Of a stretch of DNA of 64,000 nt, positions 37,685 through 47,110 are shown piece by piece (within the stretch, counting starts at the first letter, position 1; every line of letters starts with the position of its first letter). The position numbers were made by a program, and so were the translations under genes. The notes beneath the pieces were generated by a model. That model made no database searches. It had not been told where the DNA came from and saw only the letters and a program-made list of their open reading frames with translations. This DNA is from DATKNA01 sp963755755 (GTDB taxonomy: Bacteria > Actinomycetota > Actinomycetes > Actinomycetales > Kineosporiaceae): the NCBI GenBank assembly GCA_963755755.1, contig CAVWLJ010000002.1:124001-188000 (forward strand), given 5' to 3'.

Positions 37685-39571
37685 ATGCCCACCCGCACCC
37701 GCGACGACCTGCGCAACATCGCGATCGTCGCCCACGTCGACCACGGCAAGACCACCCTGGTCGACGCCATGCTCTGGCAGACCGGTTCCTTCGGCGAGCA
37801 CCAGCACGTCGACGAGCGCGCCATGGACTCGAACGACCTCGAACGCGAGAAGGGCATCACGATCCTCGCGAAGAACACGGCGGTGCGGTGGCGCGGGGCC
37901 GGAGCGCCCGAGGGCGGCGTGACGTTCAACATCATCGACACCCCCGGGCACGCCGACTTCGGGGGCGAGGTCGAGCGCGGGCTCTCGATGGTCGACGGCA
38001 TCGCGCTGCTGGTCGACGCCTCCGAGGGGCCGCTGCCGCAGACCCGGTTCGTGCTCCGCAAGGCGCTGCAGGCGCACCTGCCCGTGATCCTCGTCGTCAA
38101 CAAGGTCGACCGGCCGGACGCGCGGATCGCCGAGGTCGTCGACGACACCTACGAGCTCTTCATGGACCTCGCGGACGGCACCGGTCTCGACGCGGACGCC
38201 GTCCTCGACTTCCCCATCGTCTACGCCTCGGCCAGGGCCGGGCGGGCCTCGCTCACCCGCCCCGCGGACGGCGAGCTGCCGGACAGCCCGAACCTCGAGC
38301 CGTTGTTCCGCACCATCCTCGACCGGGTGCCGGCGCCGGTGTACGACCCCGAAGTGCCGCTCCAGGCGCACGTGACGAACCTCGACGCCTCGCCCTTCCT
38401 CGGCCGGCTCGCGCTGCTGCGCATCCACAACGGGACGATGAAGAAGGGGCAGCAGGCGGCCTGGTGCCGGCGCGACGGATCGATCCAGCGGGTCAAGATC
38501 ACCGAACTGCTCATGACCGAGGCCCTGGAGCGCGTGCCCGCCGAGTCGGCCGGACCCGGGGACATCATCGCCGTCGCCGGCATCCCCGAGATCACCATCG
38601 GCGAGACCCTGGCCGACCCCGACGACCCGCGTCCGCTGCCGCTCATCACGGTGGACGAGCCGGCGATCTCCATGACCATCGGTGCGAACAGCTCACCGAT
38701 GGCCGGCCGGGGCAAGGGCACCAAGGTGACGTCCCGACTGGTCAAGGACCGGCTCGACCGGGAGCTCGTCGGCAACGTCTCGATCCGGGTGCTCCCGACC
38801 GCACGCCCCGACACCTGGGAGGTGCAGGGCCGCGGCGAGCTCGCGCTCGCGATCCTCGTGGAGACGATGCGCCGCGAGGGCTTCGAGCTGACCGTCGGCA
38901 AGCCGCAGGTGGTCACCCGCGAGATCGACGGCAAGCTCCACGAGCCCTTCGAACGCCTGACCATCGACGCGCCCGAGGAGTACCTCGGCGCGGTGACGCA
39001 GCTGCTCGCCGTCCGCAAGGGGCGCCTGGAGCAGATGAGCAACCACGGCACCGGCTGGGTGCGCATGGAGTTCGTCGTGCCGTCGCGCGGGCTCATCGGC
39101 TTCCGGACCGAGTTCCTGACCGACACCCGAGGGACGGGCATCGCCCACGCCACCTTCGAGCGCTACGAGCCGTGGGCGGGCGAGCTGCGGACCCGCCCGA
39201 CGGGGTCGCTCGTCGCGGACCGCGCGGGCGTGGCGACATCGTTCGCCATCGCCAATCTGCAGGAGCGCGGCACGCTCTTCGTGGAGCCGACGACCGAGGT
39301 GTACGAGGGCATGATCGTCGGGGAGAACTCCCGCGCGGACGACATGGACGTGAACATCACCAAGGAGAAGAAGCTCACGAACATGCGGTCCTCGACCGCG
39401 GACGAGTTCGAGCGGCTCGTCCCGGCGCGCAAGCTCTCCCTCGAGCAGTGCCTGGAGTTCTGCCGGGACGACGAGTGCGTCGAGGTGACCCCGACGGCCG
39501 TCCGGCTGCGCAAGGTGGAGCTGTCCGCCGTCGACCGGGAGAAGGCCCGCGCGCGCGGCCGCCGGGGCTGA
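37685..39571 (+). CDS. typA: Translational GTPase TypA/BipA
   Basis: 628 residues, normal for BipA. G1 VAHVDHGKTT, switch region REKGITILAKNTAV, DTPGHADFGGEVERGL and NKVDRPDA are present, then domain II, the EF-G-like domains III and V, and the BipA-specific C-terminal domain (MIVGENSRADDMDVNITKEKKLTN). It binds the ribosome and helps large-subunit assembly and stress growth. ATG 37685 has little Shine-Dalgarno sequence. It precedes the peptide transporter operon, as typA precedes lpqW in M. tuberculosis. Confidence 0.96.
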   Translation: MPTRTRDDLRNIAIVAHVDHGKTTLVDAMLWQTGSFGEHQHVDERAMDSNDLEREKGITILAKNTAVRWRGAGAPEGGVTFNIIDTPGHADFGGEVERGLSMVDGIALLVDASEGPLPQTRFVLRKALQAHLPVILVVNKVDRPDARIAEVVDDTYELFMDLADGTGLDADAVLDFPIVYASARAGRASLTRPADGELPDSPNLEPLFRTILDRVPAPVYDPEVPLQAHVTNLDASPFLGRLALLRIHNGTMKKGQQAAWCRRDGSIQRVKITELLMTEALERVPAESAGPGDIIAVAGIPEITIGETLADPDDPRPLPLITVDEPAISMTIGANSSPMAGRGKGTKVTSRLVKDRLDRELVGNVSIRVLPTARPDTWEVQGRGELALAILVETMRREGFELTVGKPQVVTREIDGKLHEPFERLTIDAPEEYLGAVTQLLAVRKGRLEQMSNHGTGWVRMEFVVPSRGLIGFRTEFLTDTRGTGIAHATFERYEPWAGELRTRPTGSLVADRAGVATSFAIANLQERGTLFVEPTTEVYEGMIVGENSRADDMDVNITKEKKLTNMRSSTADEFERLVPARKLSLEQCLEFCRDDECVEVTPTAVRLRKVELSAVDREKARARGRRG

Positions 39572-39772
39572 CCTGACCCCCTGGGGAGGCGGCCCATCCG
39601 AGGTGTGCTATCGGTGGTCGGTACGGCAACGGCCGGATCACATTAGGGTCACGAGTCCCGCGCCCGCTTTGCCCTGAGGTTCCCGTGAAGTAGCTTGCGT
39701 CGAGGCTCAGGACTCTCCGGCGACGGATTCTGTTGCCAAGAGCCCCCAGGCAGAGAGGTTCCCAGGTCAGCC

Positions 39773-40771
39773 ATGGCTATCCCGCAAGAATTGCCGGAGC
39801 TCACCGAGTCGGTCGACATCGTCCCGTCCGGTGAGGAGCAGCGCATCGCCGGCCGCTCCCTCGGCCAGCTGGCGTGGGCCCGGTTGCGTCGCGACCACTG
39901 GGCGATGGCCGGCCTCGTCGGGGTGGTCCTGATCGTGCTGCTCGCCATCTTCGCGCCGCTCATCTGCAAGATCTTCGGCGTGGACCCGACCTCGTTCCAC
40001 ACCGACCTGATCTCCGCGGACACGTCCCTGCCGAGCGGGGGGTTCAGCGGCGCGTCGAGGGCCCACCCCCTGGGCGTGGAGCCCTCGAACGGGCGGGACA
40101 TCCTGGCCCGCGTGCTCTACGGGGCCCGGATCTCGCTGATCGTCGCGGTGGCGGCGACCGTCGTGCAGGTGGTCATCGGCGTGGTGATCGGCCTCGTGTC
40201 GGGGTACTTCGGCGGCTGGGGCGACACCCTGCTCGCCCGGATCATGGACGTGTTCCTCGCGTTCCCGATCCTGCTGTTCAGCATCGCGCTGCTGGTGGTC
40301 TTCCAGGGCGTCGACTCGTTCCTGGGGATGTCCGGGCTCACCCTTCGGGTCGTCCTGCTGATCTTCATCATCGGCTTCTTCTCCTGGCCGTACGTAGCGC
40401 GCATCATCCGCGGCCAGGTGCTCTCCCTGCGGGAGAAGGAGTTCGTCGACGCGGCCCGCTCGCTCGGCGCCGGCTCGAACCGCATCCTCTGGCGCGAGAT
40501 GATCCCCAACCTCATCGCGCCGATCCTCGTCTACGCCTCGTTGACGATCCCCGTGAACATCATCTACGAGGCGACTCTCTCGTTCCTCGGCGTCGGCATC
40601 CAGGACCCCACCTCGAGCTGGGGCAAGATGCTCTCCAACGCGCTGGGGACCTTCGCGATCGACCCCTGGTACATGTTCGTGCCGGGTCTGGCGATCGTCC
40701 TCACCGTGCTCGCGTTCAACCTCTTCGGAGACGGTGTCCGCGACGCGTTCGACCCGAAGGGCTCCCGGTGA
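39773..40771 (+). CDS. Dipeptide/oligopeptide-type ABC transporter permease (DppC-like)
   Basis: 332 residues with six membrane helices and the cytoplasmic EAA loop REKEFVDAARSLGAGSNRIL. The N-terminal extension and large first extracytoplasmic loop (HPLGVEPSNGRDILARVLYG) are typical of DppC/OppC. ATG 39773 is the first good start. The 200 bases upstream contain TAGGGT (39645) and TAGCTT (39691) as possible -10 boxes but no gene. It is the first gene of a transporter operon, unusual because binding protein or DppB usually comes first. Confidence 0.9.
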   Translation: MAIPQELPELTESVDIVPSGEEQRIAGRSLGQLAWARLRRDHWAMAGLVGVVLIVLLAIFAPLICKIFGVDPTSFHTDLISADTSLPSGGFSGASRAHPLGVEPSNGRDILARVLYGARISLIVAVAATVVQVVIGVVIGLVSGYFGGWGDTLLARIMDVFLAFPILLFSIALLVVFQGVDSFLGMSGLTLRVVLLIFIIGFFSWPYVARIIRGQVLSLREKEFVDAARSLGAGSNRILWREMIPNLIAPILVYASLTIPVNIIYEATLSFLGVGIQDPTSSWGKMLSNALGTFAIDPWYMFVPGLAIVLTVLAFNLFGDGVRDAFDPKGSR

Positions 40772-40855
40772 GGGACCCTGCGGGCCCATGGGGCGCATGC
40801 CGATCGGCATCGCCTTGCGGTATCCAGTGAAGATCCAGTGGATGAGGAAGGGCAC

Positions 40856-42637
40856 ATGGTCAAGTACCGACGCCTGACTGCGCTCGCGGCAGGCGCCGCG
40901 CTCGCCGTGGGGCTTGCCGCATGTACGGGCGCGAGCTCGGGCGGCTCAGGAAGCACCAGCGGCGGATCGTCGTCCTCGAGCGGCGCCAGCGGCTTCAACG
41001 CGGCCATCACCAACGTGGTGAACCCGTCGACGAAGACCGGAGGCACGCTCAAGGTGGCGGCCCGCCGCGGCGACTGCGACGCCTGGGACCCGCAGCGTAC
41101 GTACTACGGCTTCTGCTGGACGCTGCAGCGCCTCTTCACCCGTTCGCTGATGGGTTTCGAGTCAGTGCCGAACAGCACCAAGGTGGTGCCGGACATGGCG
41201 ACGGGGCCCGGCGAGCACAACGCGGACAACACGCAGTGGACGTACCACCTGCGTGACGGGGTCACGTGGCAGGACGGCACGCCGATCACGTCGAAGGACA
41301 TCAAGTACGGCATCGAGCGGCTGTTCGCGACCGATGTCATCTTCGGTGGCCCGAACCAGTACTACCTGTGCGTGTTGTCCAAGTGTGACGCGGACGGTAC
41401 GCCGGCGTACAAGGGCCCGTACAAGGACAAGGGTGGTCTGGACACCATCCAGACGCCGGACGACAAGACGATCGTCTTCAAGCTCAACAAGTCGGTGGGC
41501 CTCTGGGACTACCTCATGGCGCTGCCGGCATCGGCTCCGGTGCCCCAGGCCAAGGACACCGGCGCGCGGTACACGAACAACGTGTGGGCGAGCGGTCCGT
41601 TCCAGTTCAAGTCGTACACCCCGAAGCAGTCGATCGTGTGGGTGCGTAACCCGAACTGGAAGCAGGACAGCGACCCGATCCGCAAGCCGCTGGCGAACGA
41701 GATCGACCTGAAGATGTTCAGCAACGTGGACCAGGCCGACGCCGCCACGGTCGCCGGGCAGTACGACTTCGAGGTCGACAACGGTGTCGGCCAGACCCAG
41801 CAGGGCAAGGTCATCGCCGACCCGAAGCTCAAGGCGAACTCCGACGACGTGTCCGGCGGGTACACGTTCTACTTCGCCGTCATGCAGTCGGTGCCGCCGC
41901 TGAACAACATCCACTGCCGTCAGGCCGTGTTCTACGCCATGAACAAGGCCGACCTGAACAAGGCCGACGGCGGGTCCTACGGTGGTGACATCACCGGGAC
42001 GATGAGCGCTACGACCGTGCCGGGCTACGACAAGGCGACGAACCCCTACCCGTCGGGCGCGGACAACACCGGTGACCTGACCAAGGCCAAGTCGGAGCTG
42101 GCGGCCTGCGGGCAGCCGAACGGGTTCCCGCTGAAGATGGCCTACCAGTCCGGTGGTGGCCGGGCGACGCTGGAGTTCAGCGCGGTGCAGCAGGCGCTCA
42201 GCCGGGTCGGGATCCAGGTGTCGGGTCTGCAGCTCGACTCCTCGTCGTACTACTCGACGGGCATCGGTTCGCCGAAGAACATCGTCAACCAGAAGATCGG
42301 CATCGCGTGGGCCGGTTGGGCGCCGGACTTCCCGCTGTCCTACGGCTACTGGAAGTCGATCGTCGACGGCCGGACCATCCTGCCCTCGGGTAACAGCAAC
42401 TACGCGTCGCTGAACGACCCGAAGGTCAACGGGCTGATCGACCAGTCCCTCAAGGCACCGATCGACCAGCAGGCCGGCATCGAGAAGCAGATCAACGACG
42501 CCGTCATGGCCAACGCGGTGTACCTGCCGTACAACGACAACAAGGCGCTCTTCGTCCGCAACCCCAAGCTGGCGAACATCTACATGCAGAAGGGCACCGG
42601 CAGCTACTACGACATCGTCAACGTCGGTCTGAAGTAA
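40856..42637 (+). CDS. Peptide-type ABC transporter substrate-binding lipoprotein
   Basis: 593 residues. Lipoprotein signal MVKYRRLTAL, hydrophobic stretch, then LAAC with Cys 23, followed by a Gly/Ser linker of about 25 residues. The mature SBP_bac_5 domain shows VPDMATGPGEHN, WTYHLRDGVTWQDGTPIT, KYGIERLFA and the C-terminal Leu/Tyr-rich closing segment (AWAGWAPDFPLSYGYW). It captures oligopeptides or similar solutes outside the cell. ATG 40856 has GAGGAAGGG about five bases upstream. In position it equals mycobacterial LpqW, a relative that has lost its transporter and regulates mannolipid synthesis, so this locus may show the ancestral state. Confidence 0.92.
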   Translation: MVKYRRLTALAAGAALAVGLAACTGASSGGSGSTSGGSSSSSGASGFNAAITNVVNPSTKTGGTLKVAARRGDCDAWDPQRTYYGFCWTLQRLFTRSLMGFESVPNSTKVVPDMATGPGEHNADNTQWTYHLRDGVTWQDGTPITSKDIKYGIERLFATDVIFGGPNQYYLCVLSKCDADGTPAYKGPYKDKGGLDTIQTPDDKTIVFKLNKSVGLWDYLMALPASAPVPQAKDTGARYTNNVWASGPFQFKSYTPKQSIVWVRNPNWKQDSDPIRKPLANEIDLKMFSNVDQADAATVAGQYDFEVDNGVGQTQQGKVIADPKLKANSDDVSGGYTFYFAVMQSVPPLNNIHCRQAVFYAMNKADLNKADGGSYGGDITGTMSATTVPGYDKATNPYPSGADNTGDLTKAKSELAACGQPNGFPLKMAYQSGGGRATLEFSAVQQALSRVGIQVSGLQLDSSSYYSTGIGSPKNIVNQKIGIAWAGWAPDFPLSYGYWKSIVDGRTILPSGNSNYASLNDPKVNGLIDQSLKAPIDQQAGIEKQINDAVMANAVYLPYNDNKALFVRNPKLANIYMQKGTGSYYDIVNVGLK

Positions 42638-42713
42638 CCCCGACGCGACGATCGAGCGGCTGCCGGCCGGCAACCGCACGGAACAACCAGCGAGGCAGGT
42701 GAACGCCGACGCG

Positions 42714-42750
42714 GCGGCTGGTGCCGGGATGACCTCCCGGCACCAGCCGC
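42714..42750 (+). terminator. 16-bp perfect hairpin between binding-protein and permease genes
   Basis: Bases 42714-42729 pair exactly with 42735-42750 around the loop TGACC. It stands only 13 bases before the next start codon and lacks a T-run. I interpret it as an mRNA stabiliser or partial terminator that keeps binding protein in excess over the permease. Confidence 0.6.
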
Positions 42751-42763
42751 TGTCCGGCAAGAA

Positions 42764-43774
42764 ATGATCACATTTCTCGTGCGCCGCGTCCTCGGCGGTG
42801 TCCTGGTCATCTTCCTGGTCAGTGTCGTGACCTTCCTGATCTTCCAGATCGGGCCCAAGATCACGGGTGCGGATCCGGCCTACCTCTACACCGGGAAGAA
42901 CACGACCCCGGCCGCCGTCGCGGCCGTCGACCGTGCGCTCGGGCTCGACCAGCCCCTCCCCGTGCAGTACGGCACGTGGATCAAGGGCATCCTCGTCGGG
43001 CGGAGCTACACCGACGGGGTCGACACCGTCTCCTGTGCCGCTCCGTGTCTCGGCTACTCGTTCCGCGTGCAGGAGCCGGTGACGCAGATGCTCCTGGGCG
43101 CACTGCCCGTCACGATCTCGCTCGCCCTCGGCGCCTTCGTGTTGTGGATCACGGGCGGCCTGCTGATCGGCGTGGTCTCGGCGCTCCGACCCGGCAGCGT
43201 CCTCGACCGCGGCGGGATGGTCTTCGCGCTGGTCGGGGTGTCCCTGCCGGTGTTCTTCACCGGAATGCTCCTGCAGTACACGTTCAGCTACGGGCCGGCG
43301 GCGCTGCGCTGGTTCCCCGACCTCCATTACGTGCCGTTCCAGGAGAACCCTGAGCAGTGGTTCGCGAACCTGATCCTGCCGTGGATCACCCTCGCGCTCA
43401 CGTACGCCGCGCTGTACGCGCGGCTGTCCCGGGCGAACGTCCGGGAGATCATGGGCGAGGACTACATCCGGACCGCCCGCGCCAAGGGACTGCCGGGTCG
43501 CACGGTCACGGTCAAGCACGCCCTCCGGGCGGCGCTGACCCCGATCGTCACGATCGCCGGTCTCGACCTCGGTGCCCTGCTCGGCGGTGCCATCGTCACC
43601 GAATCGGTGTTCAGCTACCCGGGTGTCGGACTGTTGTCGTTGCAGGCGATCCAGGCCCAGGACCTGCCTGTCATCATGGGTGTCACAATTCTGGGGTCGT
43701 TGTTCATCGTCGTCGCCAACATCGTCGTCGACATCCTCTACGTGGTGGTCGACCCGAGAGTGAGGCTTTCGTGA
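42764..43774 (+). CDS. Dipeptide-type ABC transporter permease (DppB-like)
   Basis: 336 residues. The N-terminal MITFLVRRVLGGVLVIFLVS and GLDQPLPVQYGTWIKG are standard DppB features. The EAA loop is EDYIRTARAKGLPGRTV. Six helices are predicted. The large outer loop carries two cysteines (SCAAPCLGY). The C-terminus ends NIVVDILYVVVDPRVRLS. The ribosome site is weak and the hairpin is directly upstream, which should hold synthesis low. The stop overlaps the ATPase start as GTGA. Confidence 0.92.
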   Translation: MITFLVRRVLGGVLVIFLVSVVTFLIFQIGPKITGADPAYLYTGKNTTPAAVAAVDRALGLDQPLPVQYGTWIKGILVGRSYTDGVDTVSCAAPCLGYSFRVQEPVTQMLLGALPVTISLALGAFVLWITGGLLIGVVSALRPGSVLDRGGMVFALVGVSLPVFFTGMLLQYTFSYGPAALRWFPDLHYVPFQENPEQWFANLILPWITLALTYAALYARLSRANVREIMGEDYIRTARAKGLPGRTVTVKHALRAALTPIVTIAGLDLGALLGGAIVTESVFSYPGVGLLSLQAIQAQDLPVIMGVTILGSLFIVVANIVVDILYVVVDPRVRLS

Positions 43775-44869
43775 CACGCGAGGTGGGTCCGGTCGGCAAC
43801 TCCGAGGTCATGGGGAGTGCCTCGGGAACGGCCACGGGCTACGCCACCGAGCGGTTCCTCGAGGTCCGCAACCTCACCGTGGAGTTCCCCTCCGAGGACG
43901 GCGTCGTCCACGCCGTCAACGACCTGTCGTTCGGCCTCGACCCGGGCCGCACGATGGCGATCGTCGGCGAGTCCGGGTCCGGCAAATCCGTGACGAGCCA
44001 GGCGATCATGGGCCTGCACAAGGGCGGTCGGGCCCGCGTCTCGGGCGAGGTCTGGTTCGACGGTCAGGAGCTGGTCAGTCTCAGCGACGAGGAGATGCGG
44101 CCCCTGCGCGGCGAGAAGATGGCGATGATCTTCCAGGACCCGCTGTCGTCGCTGCACCCGTACTACAAGGTCGGCGCGCAGATCGCCGAGGCCTACCGGA
44201 CGCACAACAAGGTCTCCAAGGGCGAGGCCAAGAAGCGCTCGATCGAGATGCTGGAGCGGGTCGGCGTGCCGAACCCGGACAAGCGGTTCGACCAGTACCC
44301 GCACGAGTTCTCCGGCGGCATGCGGCAGCGCGCCATGATCGCGATGGCACTGGTGTGCGACCCCAAGCTGCTCATCGCGGACGAGCCCACCACGGCGCTC
44401 GACGTGACCGTCCAGGCGCAGATCCTCGAGCTCATGAAGGACCTGCAGCGCGAGTTCAACTCCGCGATCATCCTCATCACGCACGACCTGGGCGTCGTGG
44501 CGGAGATGGCGGACGACGTCGTCGTCATGTACGGCGGTCGCTGCGTCGAGCACGCCTCGGTGCGAGATGGCGTTCGCGAGCCCGCAGATGCCCTACACCT
44601 GGGGCCTGCTCGGCTCCATGCCTCGGCTCGACCGCGACCGGCAGGAGCGCCTCGAGCCGATCGCCGGCTCGCCGCCCTCGCTCGTCAACCTGCCGAGCGG
44701 CTGTGTGTTCCACCCGCGCTGCCGGTACAAGAAGTACGTCGAGGGGAACGCCTGCTACGACGAACGCCCGGAGTTGCTCGAGGCGGAGCTCGGGCACTCC
44801 GTCCGCTGCCACATCGCGCCTCCGGTCCGCCGGCAGGTCTTCGTCGAACAGATCAAGCCGCTGCTGTGA
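43771..44869 (+). CDS. Peptide-type ABC transporter ATP-binding protein (DppD-like); frame broken once
   Basis: About 365 residues after repair. Walker A GESGSGKSVTSQAIMGL, Q-loop FQDPLSSLHP, signature SGGMRQRAMIA, Walker B LLIADEPTTALD and the H-loop ITHDLG are intact in the first frame. The C-terminal oligopeptide-family domain (MPYTWGLLGSMPRLD and PSGCVFHPRCRYKKYVEGNACY with Fe-S-type cysteines) is in the next frame. The change is at 44560-44566, where one extra base explains it. GTG 43771 is coupled to the permease stop. The pair DppD/DppF drives import. Confidence 0.9.
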
Positions 44870-44917
44870 GTGCGTCCGTGTCCACCGGCACATCCGGCAG
44901 CCGCCGAGAGGAGCTCC

Positions 44918-46024
44918 GTGTCCGCGTTTGAGTCGACCGAATGGACGCGGCAGTCCGTCCCCGAGCCGGGCGCCGCGTCCGCCCCGACGGTCGCGTCCTC
45001 CACGTCGACGACGACCCTGCTCGAGGTCGACGAGCTCAAGATGCACTTCCCGATCAAGGCCGGGCTCCTGCAGCGTCAGATCGGCGCGGTGAAGGCCGTC
45101 GACGGGATCTCGTTCGCGATCCACGAGCGCGAGACGCTCGGGCTCGTGGGCGAGTCCGGCTGCGGAAAGTCGACTGCCGGGCGGGCCATCACGCGCCTGT
45201 TGGACCCGACCGCCGGGCACGTCCGGTTCAACGGCCGCGACCTGGCGACCATCAAGGACTCCGAGGTCCGGCCGCTACGCCGCGAAATGCAGATGATCTT
45301 CCAGGACCCGTACTCGTCGCTGAACCCGCGGCACACGATCGGCACCATCGTCAGCGCCCCGTTCCACATCCAGGGCATCACCCCGCCGGGGGGGATCAAG
45401 GCGGAGGTGCAGGCTCTCCTCGACCGGGTCGGCCTGAGTCCCGAGCACTACAACCGCTACCCGCACGAGTTCTCCGGCGGGCAGCGGCAGCGCATCGGCA
45501 TCGCCCGGGCGATCGCGCTGCGGCCCAGGCTCATCGTCTGCGACGAGCCGGTCTCGGCCCTCGACGTCTCCATCCAGGCGCAGGTCATCAACCTGCTGGA
45601 GAGCCTGCAGGAGGAGTTCGGGATGGCCTACCTGTTCATCGCGCACGACCTGTCCGTCGTCCGGCACATCAGCGACCGGGTCGCGGTCATGTACCTCGGC
45701 AAGATCATGGAGCTCGCCGAGCGCGACGAGCTCTACGCCCAGCCCCGCCACCCGTACACGACGGCGCTCCTCTCCGCCGTACCCGTGCCGGACCCGGAGA
45801 AGCAGCACGGCCGCCAGCGCATCCTGCTCACGGGCGACCTGCCCAGCCCGAGCAACCCGCCGTCCGGCTGCGTGTTCCGCACCCGCTGCTGGAAGGCGCA
45901 GCAGAAGTGCGCCGACGAGGTCCCGGTGCTCCGGGAGATCACCCCCGCGCACCAGGTCGCGTGCCACTTCCCGCAGGAGATCGGTGACCCGACGGGCGTT
46001 CCGGTCGCGGTCGCCGGCGAGTGA
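44918..46024 (+). CDS. Peptide-type ABC transporter ATP-binding protein (DppF-like)
   Basis: 368 residues. Walker A GESGCGKSTAGRAI, Q-loop FQDPYSSLNPRHTIG, signature SGGQRQRIGIARA, Walker B LIVCDEPVSALDVS, H-loop IAHDLS. The C-terminal family region has YTTALLSAVP, PPSGCVFRTRC and a second Cys pair. GTG 44918 is preceded by GAGAGGAG five bases upstream; an upstream start at 44870 is less likely. The stop overlaps the start of mshB by four bases. Confidence 0.92.
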   Translation: MSAFESTEWTRQSVPEPGAASAPTVASSTSTTTLLEVDELKMHFPIKAGLLQRQIGAVKAVDGISFAIHERETLGLVGESGCGKSTAGRAITRLLDPTAGHVRFNGRDLATIKDSEVRPLRREMQMIFQDPYSSLNPRHTIGTIVSAPFHIQGITPPGGIKAEVQALLDRVGLSPEHYNRYPHEFSGGQRQRIGIARAIALRPRLIVCDEPVSALDVSIQAQVINLLESLQEEFGMAYLFIAHDLSVVRHISDRVAVMYLGKIMELAERDELYAQPRHPYTTALLSAVPVPDPEKQHGRQRILLTGDLPSPSNPPSGCVFRTRCWKAQQKCADEVPVLREITPAHQVACHFPQEIGDPTGVPVAVAGE

Positions 46025-46950
46025 CGGAGGCCGAACCCCGGCGGCTGCTGCTGGTCCACGCGCACCCCGACGACGAGACGCTCGGCAACGGCGCGACCAT
46101 GGCGCGCTACGCCACCGAGGGCGTGCACGTCACCCTGCTCACCTGCACCCGGGGTGAGGAGGGCCTGGTCCTGGTGCCGGAGCTCGAACACCTCGCCGCG
46201 CACCGGGAGGACCGGCTCGGAGCCCACCGGGAGACCGAGCTTGCCGCGGCGATGGCGGCGCTCGGCGTCCGGGACCACCGGTTCCTCGACAGCGTGCCGC
46301 TGCCGGACGACCCCGGCCCGGTGCTCTACCGCGACTCGGGGATGGCCTGGGACGACGAGCACCGCGCCGTCGCCGCCCCCGACACCGGGCCGCACGCCTT
46401 CTCCCGGGTCGATGTCGACGCCGCAGCCGCCCGCGTCGCCGTCGTCGTCCGGCAGCTGCGCCCGCAGGTCCTCGTCACCTACGAGCCCGGCGGCGGGTAC
46501 GGGCACCCTGATCATGTGCAGGCCCACCGGGTCGCGATGCGCGGCGCCGAGCTCGCGGCGCGGGACGGTCCCGGGGGCGCAGGCTGGCGGATCCCCAAGA
46601 TCTACTGGAACGCGCTCCCCGAGGGAATGGTGCGCGCCGCCCTCCGGGAGCTCGCCGGCACCGAGGGCGCGCCCGCGGGCTGGACCCCCGACGGCCCGCT
46701 CCCGCCGATGGTCGTCCCCGACGACCTCGTGACCACCGTGATCGACGGCAGCTCCTGGCTGGACGCCAAGGTCGCCGCGCTGCACGCCCACGCGACCCAG
46801 GTCACCGTCGAGGGGGACACCGTGCTCGTCGGTGACGGCGCACGCCAACCCGTCGTCGGCATCGAGTTCTACCGGCTCGTCCAGGGAACCCCCGGAGGAC
46901 CCCGGGACGCCGACGGCCGCGAGACAGACCTCTTCGCCGGCACGGAATGA
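46021..46950 (+). CDS. mshB: N-acetyl-1-D-myo-inositol-2-amino-2-deoxy-alpha-D-glucopyranoside deacetylase (mycothiol synthesis)
   Basis: 309 residues. The zinc site is HAHPDDE (His 15, Asp 18) with His 165 in YGHPDHVQAH; Asp 17 and His 162 are the expected catalytic residues. MshB removes the acetyl group from GlcNAc-inositol, the second stage of mycothiol synthesis; the family also includes mycothiol-conjugate amidase. Length and the RDSGMAWDDE-type loop favour MshB. GTG 46021 overlaps the transporter ATPase stop, so the two proteins are translated from one message, a strong pairing that suggests shared demand for cysteine or peptide supply (inference). Confidence 0.92.
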   Translation: MTEAEPRRLLLVHAHPDDETLGNGATMARYATEGVHVTLLTCTRGEEGLVLVPELEHLAAHREDRLGAHRETELAAAMAALGVRDHRFLDSVPLPDDPGPVLYRDSGMAWDDEHRAVAAPDTGPHAFSRVDVDAAAARVAVVVRQLRPQVLVTYEPGGGYGHPDHVQAHRVAMRGAELAARDGPGGAGWRIPKIYWNALPEGMVRAALRELAGTEGAPAGWTPDGPLPPMVVPDDLVTTVIDGSSWLDAKVAALHAHATQVTVEGDTVLVGDGARQPVVGIEFYRLVQGTPGGPRDADGRETDLFAGTE

Positions 46951-47110
46951 CGTGACGGATCGATCACGGTCCGCCACCCTCTTCGGCTCCCCGGGCGGTT
47001 CTGTCTCCTCCGGCGGCTGACTCGTCGGCCGCTCGGCCGCCCGCCGCCGTCCCTCACAGGCAGGCTGCGGCGAGGGGCTGGGACGCGAGGGAGCGGCGAG
47101 GAGGCTGACG

